Source: Undaria pinnatifida (taxonomy: Eukaryota > Sar > Phaeophyceae > Laminariales > Alariaceae). From it: 64,000 nt of DNA. Location: positions 6,583,542 through 6,647,541 of the forward strand of contig JABAKD010000022.1 of the NCBI GenBank assembly GCA_012845835.1, written 5' to 3'. Shown piece after piece: positions 56,046 through 64,000 of this stretch (its first letter is position 1; each line of letters starts with the position of its first letter). The position numbers were made by a program, and so were the translations under genes. The notes beneath the pieces were generated by a model. It was not told the origin of the DNA. It searched no databases and saw nothing but the letters and a program-made list of their open reading frames with translations.

Positions 56046-56185
56046 TTTTCTTCGTGCACGTTGTTCCAGTGCCGTTCGACTCGACTCACGTTTGGTTCCA
56101 AGTTTCTTGCGTTGTGTTTCAGCAAAAACACCAGTCTTGTGCTCCACCGCAGGGGATGTTGATGCGCTGTGTGTTACACGCTAAC

Positions 56186-56198
56186 GAGGCTCATAACC
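56186..56198 (-). promoter_or_regulatory. Primer-binding site, half-tRNA (initiator Met) type
   Basis: Immediately inside the 5' LTR the minus strand reads GGTTATGAGCC. It is complementary to GGCUCAUAACC, the anticodon-loop side of eukaryotic initiator Met-tRNA rather than the tRNA 3' end. Drosophila copia is known to use an initiator Met half-tRNA of this kind. Confidence 0.7.
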
Positions 56199-56746
56199 TG
56201 TTAGAAATGTGGTGGTGCCTGACCGATGACGGTCTTAAAAGGCTAACACAGAGTCGTGGCGAGACGAGCTCGAGCCTGACTGATGATGGTTTAGACGATG
56301 GTGGATTACTTTAAATGGGCTCTCGTTGGGCCAACCAAAACTTATGTCACTATTAACTGTCCAAGTCCAGATGCAGATGTGAGGAGTAAACTCGATGTGC
56401 AAGCACTCGTGTCTCTTCCTTTTTACTCTAACAGATCATCTCGTATAGTGGTATCCACTACATACGACACCCAGGTCAATCTTGCAATCTTACGCACGTG
56501 ACGTAGTAAACACTCCGATCTTAGGCACGTGACCTAGTCAACGCTTTGATCTTACGCACGTGACCCGTCAACGCGTTATTACTTGGTGGAACGCAGTACC
56601 ATATATGTGTCCTCTTCCATACCAAAGAAAACAACTTCTATCACATGGTTCGACAGCTTACCCAGTGCTCTGCATACACAGATTTGACTATGTAATGAAC
56701 ATCTACCTATATACGATGGATTCCATGTGAATCGTACTCTTTAACA
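56199..56746 (-). repeat. 5' LTR of the copia element
   Basis: Identical to the 3' LTR except for one base. Transcription of the element would start in this copy, on the minus strand. Confidence 0.97.
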
Positions 56747-56973
56747 GGCTGATGAGTTCTACGATGGCAAGCCCTGGATCGACCTCTCCGAGGTGGAGCT
56801 AATAATGCAAGGGGCTCAAAACCAATGCTGGCGTTGATGTGCAGCAGACGAGGGATGAGGATTTTTGCCGCCAGATATTCCGTGTGCTGAAGATGGATGC
56901 GAGCGTGGTGGTAGATACTAGGGTGTTCAGGCAAAAACGTGCTCTGCGGAAATACTGCGGTATTATTTAACTC
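56747..56973 (+). pseudogene. 3' part of the open frame split by copia
   Basis: After the target duplication the interrupted frame continues DEFYDGKPWIDLSEVELIM and ends at a TGA near 56836. A neighbouring frame then reads protein-like sequence (DEDFCRQIFRVLKMDASVVV; VFRQKRALRKYCGII) to a TAA near 56971, suggesting a one-base shift. Not recognised. Confidence 0.35.
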
Positions 56974-57400
56974 TGTTACCGATCCTTTCATTTAGGTGTT
57001 GGATTGGATGAGGCCTCTTGCTCCCGCAGAAGGTCCTCACCTGTGGATACACCACCCGCGCTGAGGGTGCCTTCGGTCGAAGTGCCCTCAGCGCAGCAGT
57101 ATTTCCTAAGGGAAATGAATACAACTGTTAAAAGAATACCCAGTGTAGGATGGGTGGGATGGTCTTAACTTGTCCGCTCCTCGCTGGTATCTCGTCGAGG
57201 ATTTCGGGGACTATAACACGAGTGAGCTCGCTTCATAGAAAGTCCTAGTAATTGGTAGCAAACATATGGTTCCAACTTTTGTGTCAACCGTGGGAACCTG
57301 AAGTTGGTTGACGATATTACTGCGGTACTCTTTAACTCTGTTACCGATCATTTCATGTAAGTATTGGATTGGAAGAGGCCTCCTGCTCCCGCCGGTGGTC
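56960..57400. repeat. ~70-bp direct repeat pair and strong hairpin
   Basis: ACTCTGTTACCGATCCTTTC...GGATTGGATGAGGCCTC at 56975-57030 recurs at 57335-57390 with a few changes. Between them, at about 57059-57096, CGCTGAGGG and CCCTCAGCG form a perfect 9-bp stem around a loop. They lie just downstream (minus strand) of the YR gene and may belong to the DIRS-like element's terminus. Confidence 0.6.
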
Positions 57401-57593
57401 CCACCCGAACTTCTCTCTTTTCTGACCACCAGCCTGGAGCCATGTTACCTCAACCCACCCAAATTTACATTACTTTAAATGGAGCTTCGGCGAACATGCA
57501 GCAAAATCTTCCGCGAAGGCCGGTGACAGTGGTAAGTCGGAGGCATCGGCACAAGCCTGCTCCCGTTGCCGCTTAGCCCCTGCTACTCTCGTA

Positions 57594-58505
57594 CTAGTGG
57601 TATCGTGCCATGCTCTCCGTCTTCCAGCCGCCCATGTGCATGATCTCGTCCATCGGGGTTCCTGCTAGCGACTTACTCAGGGAACCGCCTGAGCGAAATG
57701 AATGCATTGTAAACTTGCTGGGCAGCCCGGCCGCTCGCAGGCGCCCCTGCAGCGCTGTGACCATGCGCGGCGCAGTCAGCGCGACGTCTCCCCGACCCCC
57801 ACCTGGCAAAACTACCGGAAACAAATGTCCTTTGGCGAGGTCCCAACCGACACTATACGCTGCCGAAATGTATTCTGTGACCCCCCGGAACACACGAATT
57901 TGAGGGCATTCGTTGTCCGCCAACACCACGACTGCCTCGCTAGATTTTCTCAACGTCTTTCCAAATTGAAAGGTAAAGATCAGCCCCCTAGACTGAGAAA
58001 GGCGCAGAACCTGTGATCCTTTAATGAAGGACAGGTCGTGCCCCCGCCTCATAGAAGCAAATGCTAGAGAGTACAAGGCGATGTCCCTAGTGATAGCAAT
58101 CCGCTGAGCCAAAGACTCCACGAGCTACGCCCGTGATCGCATGTCTTCCACTAACTCGGCCAACACGTGCGCTAACATGGGGTTCGCTTGGTTAACCGGG
58201 ATTCCTACCCGCTTCTGCTCTACAGTAACGTACGAGAGGGAGTCGTCGACCAGCTGACTCAAGCAAGGGTTACCGAGCTTCCCAACCGGGTTCCAATCCT
58301 CTCCCCTGCCGAGCTGCTCCCGGTAGGCCATTTTTAACTTAGATACTTTGCCTTTTTCGAGGGAATTGGCCGCATTTCGTTGTGCGTAGTTCGTAGCAGC
58401 CGGGCAGTCGTCGGCGGTGTTGGAGCCAACGTTGGAGCATGACACGTCGTGCACCCAAGTGGTACCCTTCCCGTGTGAGTCGAGGTAGCAACACCAAGCA
58501 AACAC
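57594..58505 (-). pseudogene. DIRS-like tyrosine recombinase, one in-frame stop
   Basis: After an in-frame TAG (58125-58127) the 175-codon distal part contains the tyrosine-recombinase residues: Arg in FASMRRGHDL, HSFR (H-x-x-R), HMGGW and the nucleophile Tyr in MARYH. The upstream 126 codons (from 58505) are in the same frame and probably belong to the same protein. The recombinase replaces the DDE integrase in DIRS-type elements and joins circular DNA to the target without duplication. The TAG suggests inactivity unless it is read through. Confidence 0.85.
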
Positions 58506-58509
58506 ATCG

Positions 58510-59370
58510 TGATCGATCCCAGATTCCCACCCGCGAAGCCCAGCCGAATGGGCGCGGAGGAATGCATCGAAATCATCGGCTACCTTGCACTTCCGTTGTT
58601 ACCCACGCTGTTCCGCCATACCTGCTAGCAACGCGTCGCGACGGGCCCGCAGTTTAGCCAGATCAATCTAGACCGGTGGTGCCCTCGGATCCCGCGGGAC
58701 CGGTGGTCCACGGTACGGAGGTGTGCCGCAATGCCAACAAAAGTTAAACTGCAGCTATTCGACGAGTAACACTTGGTGCAGAGCTCTTGCCGCATGAAGC
58801 TCCCGACTCGGCTAGATGCCCGTGAGAACGGCCTCCCCCCCCCCGAGATGTCGTGAGGCACTCTGCACAAACCAGTACCGACACCCAACAGGCAACGAAA
58901 ACGCAGAAATGGAAATTAACATTCAGCCGCAGCGGAAATCCACCTCATATGCTACCATGAGCCACCTGGGGTACCGCCACTTTTTGAGGGTGCCGTCCTG
59001 ACTAGGCCACTGGAATACACCCTTTTGATCCCTCCTGGCTACAACCCTAGATCGGACCGTGGCCTGTTTTGCCTGCGGAAACCAATACGCTTTTGTATCC
59101 AGGACGAGAACCACCGCGTGCGCGTTGCACTCTGCCATATGCTGCAATATATGCCCGGCCATCCCCGGTGGTGGGAAGCAATAAATACCCAAAGGCAGAT
59201 TCTCCCGTGCCTGGAACTCTGGAGACATCTTGAGACAAAACGTCCGCCCCGGACGAGCCTTCGCAATGAAATTGCGAGAAAACTGGTAATGTCCCCGCGT
59301 TACCGGGGACGCGTTGTGCGGACGCTGTGGAAGCCATCAAGTCCATATTAAACGGACCTAAGACATCCCA
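58510..59370 (-). other. Region between YR and RT-RNase H
   Basis: Several short minus-strand frames in changing registers; probably the decayed link of the DIRS polyprotein. One piece (59047-59346, LDLM...AQRVPGNAGTLPVFS) continues in a different frame just after the RT-RNase H stop. Confidence 0.4.
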
Positions 59371-59376
59371 GAGGGC

Positions 59377-61209
59377 TCAAAAGGCTTCCGGCGTGAGACG
59401 AATTATGGAGTCGCGCGACGGCCTCGAAATAGCACCCGCGACGCCGTTATCCGCGGTAGGGACCCACTTGAGCGACAGCATAAATCCGTACTCGACTTGT
59501 AGATCGAACAGCTGTACCAAGAGGGCATGTGTCTCCCGGTCTTTGGCCCGGCCCCGGTTGAACGCCCCCACCACTGATTGGTTGTCCACATTGATCAACA
59601 CTTGGGCCCGGCGCAAAGTGTCGGGGCGCCGTGTACAGACCTGCCTGAGGAGATGGTATAGCGCGTACATCTCCTTCTTATTGATGTGTTTGTTCAACCA
59701 ATCGTGCGGAAACACCCCCCCGGCTTTGAAGGGGTCCCCGAAGGACATGACGACCCCCCCCATCCGACTGACGAGGCGTCCGAAGCTCCTTCGGTGAGAG
59801 TTGCCGTAAAGTGGCTTGCCCGCTGCCACGGCCCCTCGTGCGACGTAGATGCAAGGCCCTTCCATTGCCTGAGTTCGCCGACAAGATTCCCCCTCGCCTC
59901 CGACGTCAAGTCGGTCCGGCTCAGGCCAGACTTCTTCAAAGCTTTTATGTGTGGAGAACATGGCATGAGTCCATAACGATGCGGGCCGAATCGCGACGAT
60001 TATGCTCATGCATTTTCCCGCTATACGCTGCAGTGTTCGAAATGAGGTCCCTTCCTCATCCAGGGCCGCCGTCACAAGCTGCCGCAGCTTATCGAGTTTG
60101 TCTGGCGGTACTCGGAACGTGGCCGTGTCTGAGTCGCACAGGATTCCGAGGTACTGCTGTAACCGTGTAGGACGTAGGTCGCATTTCTTGACGGACAAGA
60201 AGCAACCGACCATGAAGGAAACGAGCATGGCTACGTGGGTAGCCTCCCCCGCCGCCAGCCATTGATCTCGCGCCGGAAAACCTTGCGTTGCAACGCGGTT
60301 GCTCAACCAAGAATCGTCGAGGTAAGCCAGTGCCGGGATTCCCTTGGAGCGAATGAACGCCGCCTTGGCCTCACTTAAAGTATGATACACCCATGGGCTC
60401 TCTTTGAACCCGAAAGGGAGAACACACCAGCAGTAATCGACCCCTCGGTGGGTGAAACCGAAGAGGGGCCACGACGACGGACGAAGTAAAATATGGTGGA
60501 AGGCGCTCAAATCATCGAGAGAGGTCATACAACACCTTTCTGATGCGACGTTCGCCACCCGCACCACTGTGTCCATGGAGAAGGGAACCTGCTTGCAAAA
60601 CTTGTTCAGAGGTCGCGCGTCGTACATGAGGCGCGGCTTCGTCTCTTCCACTGACAGTGCCATGACTAAGCGCGGCCGTGAGGGACTTGTCGGGCTTCTC
60701 ACGTCACTAACCACACACCCCCGGTCGATAAGCGACTGCATCTCCATGTCCACAAACTCGGTGAATGGCAGCGGGATACGGTTGGTAAACACTGCCCCCG
60801 GGAACCGGTCAACGTTGTATAGACGATCACTAGATGGCCCCTTGTGCGAGTCGGAAAGGAAATCGTGCACGTCTACCCCGTCTCGTAGGTACGAAACCAA
60901 CGTATCGCGGAGCGGATGGTCTTCGGGGATGAAGTTCTCTCAGAAAGCCACGTGTTTACGGACGAAACCCGGCACGAAGTTGCGGCCCTGTTCTCTAGCA
61001 TCCCATACCGGGGAGAGCCACGGCAAGCAGCATGCTCCGCTAGGGTCGCTTGCAAGGTCGGCCAGCCCGGGTGGCCTGTCCGGGGCGGAGAGCCGCGCTC
61101 CGGTGGCTGCCCACGAGGCCTCTTCTGCGGACACAGCGGGCGGCGGAGGTAAGCAGGATCGAACCTGCCGATGGCGGTGGTCAAGGCCTTTGAACCACGC
61201 ATCGGCCAC
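59377..61209 (-). pseudogene. DIRS-like reverse transcriptase - RNase H, one in-frame stop
   Basis: The 507-codon main frame (from 60900) carries the RT order SRPRLVMAL, RLMYDARPLNKFC, SLDDLSAFHHI (first Asp pair), LPFGFKESPWVY and the YLDD box (residues 193-196). RNase H follows with INVDNQSVVGAFNRG. The FGF-SPW and YLDD forms are typical of DIRS/Ngaro RTs. The same frame extends upstream to about 61209, interrupted by a TGA at 60940-60942 after VRKHVAF, so this copy is degenerate. Confidence 0.88.
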
Positions 61210-62815
61210 GACCTATTACACAATGAGGCAGAGGATCGGACGTGTGCGTACCGTGTGGAACGAGGGCAGTGGGGGGGAAGGACATCAGGCCTGCTCCGAC
61301 ACGAGCAAACCCGTTCCGAGCAGGGCTATGCCCCTCTTACTACCTACTACCCAGCGCATTGCGACATCGGTGCATGGACGCGGGAGCCCCGTGACGGGGG
61401 CGATAGGAGGGGCGAGCTAGCCGTATTGCACGGACCTAGACTCACCGCTCCTGGAAGTTCAGTCAACTACATACAGCAAGGAGAAATTGTAGGCGTGTGC
61501 TGTAAGCAAACGTCGAAGCGATGCTGTGTCCAGGGGCCCGCCGAGAAAACCTGACGGGTACAAAGACAACTGCAACGCGACTCCGGTCGCATCCTAAGAA
61601 TACTTTGCGTTCGAGTTCTTGTGTAAGCTAGCAAAAGGGTGCGAAGAGTCGCTTGAGTGTCTCTGATAATTGGAAATAAATAAAATAAAATAAATAGATA
61701 TGTATAAGTAAGTACGTAAATACGAACCTGGTACATACCTAAATCAATCAAGTAGAATGTACGAGGCCTCTTGGCGAGCCAAGTGTCACGCAAGCGTCAC
61801 CCAGGAAGGGCACAATGAGTTAACGTGACATACCCGGTGTCTTGGAACCAGGGACCGAGGGGATTCCTCGATAACCCGAGGATCGTCGTGTACCGTGCGT
61901 ACGTATCGTAAATGCATAGGTAATCGTGGCACGTGCCATTGAGCTTCAGTAGCCGAGGGGATTCCTCGCTGCCACCGGGCTCGTGACCTGCCGCATGTGT
62001 AGATATATATATGTATTAACTGTGCACCCCTAACCTCGCCGTACGCGGCGATCAAGTAACAGCTAGAGCGAGTAGACGCCCAAGCGTCCCATAGCAAAGA
62101 CGTAAGGGGCAACCAACGGTGCGGGGGGGAGGGGAGTCACACCAGTGCCTCAAACCTAATGGGGTAACGGGGTAACGTGGCGACGAAAGTTTTCGTTGAC
62201 GACCGTGGGGCCGAGGGATTCCTCGGTCGTCCCGCCGGACCGTTATATGACGAACCTGCGTACCCCCAACACCTCCGTGTCAGACCCGAAATATCAAGTA
62301 CCCCCCGTCTAAAGGGGGCGGACCCAAACTCGATGGGCAGTGAAATACCAAGCAACCGCCTGTCAATATGAATATATATATATATATATATACGACTCGG
62401 GGGCCAGCTTCGTCCCAACTCACTAAAGCTGTCCTACCATGCCGACCATGCAAGCTCAAACCGTCCCTCGCCTGTCGCAACGACAGAAACCCGTGACCCC
62501 TGTCTGCCGCCCAGCGGGATGTGCTCTTGGAATATCGAGGATGGGTACCCATCCTATCATTACCCAAGGGTACGGCCAGGCTCAACCAGTTAATGAACGA
62601 GATATATATACACCAGGTATGTCTATATAAACTCTCGATGTTTCACCCGGTGTCGAACGGGACCCCCCTTCCGAGAAAAGAATGTATGTTCCTGCCACTG
62701 AATGCTACCGAACAAGGAAAGTTTAGCAATCAAGGCTCCCCAGGGCACCCAAAGGGAAAACTAGCCGTCCCCATGGCTCCTGTCCACGTTAATCGATCTG
62801 ATACGGACAGGTATT
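61210..62815. other. Region between DIRS gag and RT with repeated hairpins
   Basis: No supported coding frame. The word CCGAGGGGATTCCTCG and variants, a CGAGG/CCTCG stem with a short loop, occur at about 61856, 61956 and 62210. AT-rich (AT)n runs sit near 61995-62015 and 62370-62395. Whether this gap is part of the element or an insertion is unclear. Confidence 0.5.
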
Positions 62816-63574
62816 CTAGCGGTGCCCCCCACGCTTGCACTTTCGACAAATCGTGAAGGGGCACAGCAGGTGGTGGTGGTTGGGGTTCCGCTGCTTTCCG
62901 CGGCAGGAGTCGCAGGTAGATGCCCCGGGTACTTCCTGATGGTCTTGGTACATGTCCTGCATGCGCTTATTTTCCATGTTGATTATCGCCAGTTCTTGGT
63001 TCGACAAAGGTTGGGAGTGGCCCTTACCGGCCTGGCCATGACTTTGCCCCGGCTGGCCGGCCCTAGCCTTGGACCGCCCTTTTCCTTGACCCCCGTGCAG
63101 CGGAAGGATGACCGGCGGCCCCGCGAACACCGACGGCCCGCGGGCAGGTGGGGTATCAACGCTCCCCCCTGGGTACCCCTCTCTTTTGGGGTGACCAACG
63201 TGCGGCCACTGAGCCTGGGCGGCGGAAGACAGCCTAGCCCCTGACCCCCCGCCCAGCGCTGCGGCCGGGAGACCGTTCGCCTTCCGGACCCGATGGAGCG
63301 CCTTGACGTCCCGGAGGAGTTGTTTTTGCTCTACTCCCCTTATGTTGGGAAGGAGCTGGGTCCAGGTAACCAAGACTTGGCTCGGGTTATGACATAGACT
63401 CATCATCCGCTGCCCGCGGAATATCACCTTGTCAAGGATTGTTCGCTCACGTTCGAGCCCCGTGTCCTGGGCCAGGCGAGAAGCCTGCAGAAGGGCGTCT
63501 TCCAGATCGAACCACGAGTACCGCTCGTCCGAGTTCCGCATAACCCAGACGATGCTAACGATGAGGAGACCCAT
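62816..63574 (-). CDS. DIRS-like gag with Cys/His cluster
   Basis: 252 codons from the first ATG. The N-terminal part is helical and charged (ERTILDKVIFRGQRMMSLCH). A Gly/Pro/Gln-rich middle follows, and a C-terminal cluster CDSC...HHH...C...CRKCKRGGH resembles a zinc-binding end. Position upstream of RT on the same strand and this composition fit a DIRS gag-like ORF1. The match is structural, not by recognised family sequence. Confidence 0.6.
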   Translation of the reverse strand: MGLLIVSIVWVMRNSDERYSWFDLEDALLQASRLAQDTGLERERTILDKVIFRGQRMMSLCHNPSQVLVTWTQLLPNIRGVEQKQLLRDVKALHRVRKANGLPAAALGGGSGARLSSAAQAQWPHVGHPKREGYPGGSVDTPPARGPSVFAGPPVILPLHGGQGKGRSKARAGQPGQSHGQAGKGHSQPLSNQELAIINMENKRMQDMYQDHQEVPGASTCDSCRGKQRNPNHHHLLCPFTICRKCKRGGHR

Positions 63575-63579
63575 CTGTG

Positions 63580-64000
63580 ATTAGCGCGGGGCGAAGACGC
63601 ACGGTACAAAGAAGGGAGGAAGCCCCATGGTAAGCCTTGGCGCCGAGGAACTGAGCACGGTAACCTGACCCGAATGGTGGGCCGCTCGATACTGGCGTGC
63701 CGCGCACGATCACGTGCCCACTGACGCAGAAATTTCAACCCCGTAAGAGACTGTCAACCAGGAAACCAACGATGGTCGGCCAACCAGCACCGCTGAGGGC
63801 ATTGTGCCCTGGCGAGGCGCACCGGCGGTGCACTCGCCGAGACTGCTAAGCCGTAAATAGACGACGAGATCCGACCGTTCGAAATCTTACAGTTCTGCCA
63901 ACGTGGGCCCCGGCAGCGCCTGGAACCCTTAACCTGAACGTACTCGCCAAACAGCAGCGCTGTGTGCAGCTGGCAGCTCCAGGCGGTATAGAGTAACATT
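63580..64000. other. Probable 5' end region of the DIRS-like element
   Basis: No coding frame identified beyond short minus-strand ORFs. The element's terminal repeat may lie here or beyond the window edge; I could not pair it with the left side. Confidence 0.35.

Larger units (their letters stand above)
50269..56746 (-). mobile_element. Complete Ty1/copia LTR retrotransposon, recent insertion
   Basis: Two 548-bp direct LTRs (TG...CA) bound a 6478-bp element, flanked by the perfect 5-bp target duplication GGCTG (50264-50268 and 56747-56751). The LTRs differ at one position only (A at 50737, G at 56667). A primer-binding site and a polypurine tract sit in the expected places. The order gag, protease, then RT, RNase H marks the copia superfamily, but the integrase core is missing and the frame breaks near the end. 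It therefore probably moved using proteins made by another copy. Confidence 0.97.

Noticed and set aside
1-64000. Bacterial-type operon, phage or viral genome content
   Set aside because: There is no gene-dense stretch, no ribosome-binding sites, and all recognised genes are eukaryotic spliced genes or eukaryotic transposons.

Overview
The window reads as nuclear DNA of a multicellular eukaryotic alga. It has no operons, ribosome-binding sites or bacterial gene spacing. It does have spliced exons with GT-AG borders, very large introns full of repeats, Ty1/copia and DIRS-like retrotransposons, a LINE remnant, and tRNA-derived SINE-like repeats. The one confidently identified cellular gene is a cellulose synthase (GT2 family). 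Together with the repeat-stuffed introns this suggests a stramenopile, most likely a brown alga; that assignment is inference and was not tested by any search.

Layout. 0-10 kb is repeat-rich. It holds a SINE-like copy, C-rich foldback repeats (family R1), a scrambled copia remnant (5.2-6.6 kb), a six-unit palindromic 20-bp tandem repeat, and a segment flanked by inverted tRNA-like repeats (7.4-8.7 kb). 10.4-31.9 kb is the cellulose synthase gene on the minus strand. Twelve exons (28.3 to 10.4 kb) form a phase-compatible reading from the first membrane segments through the D, D, D, QxxRW catalytic core to a stop; only the exon 9/10 junction is weak. A 2-kb disordered open frame just upstream (31.9-30.0 kb) is a phase-compatible candidate 5' exon. 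The introns hold a 4.2-kb GAAACGGAAACC-type satellite, (CCAA)n, (GTAG)n and (CAT)n arrays, and several MITE-like copies.

32-50 kb is again a mosaic of dispersed repeats: SINE-like copies, a 1.85-kb foldback element (34.3-36.2 kb), a TA-flanked terminal-inverted-repeat element (36.7-37.6 kb), a 341-bp tandem duplication (42.5-43.2 kb), a LINE 3' remnant (45.1-46.0 kb) and a near-perfect 1.37-kb inverted repeat (46.4-47.8 kb). A probable first exon of an unidentified gene lies at 40.17-40.56 kb (minus).

50.27-56.75 kb is a complete copia-type LTR element on the minus strand. Its two 548-bp LTRs differ by one base and it has a perfect 5-bp target duplication, so it inserted recently. Yet its polyprotein lacks the integrase core and breaks near the RNase H end, and a second, unrelated RNase H tail lies before the 3' LTR. 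It interrupts a plus-strand open frame. 57.0-63.7 kb holds a degenerate DIRS-like tyrosine-recombinase retrotransposon (gag, RT-RNase H, YR) on the minus strand with in-frame stops. No rRNA gene, CRISPR array or bona fide complete tRNA gene was found.
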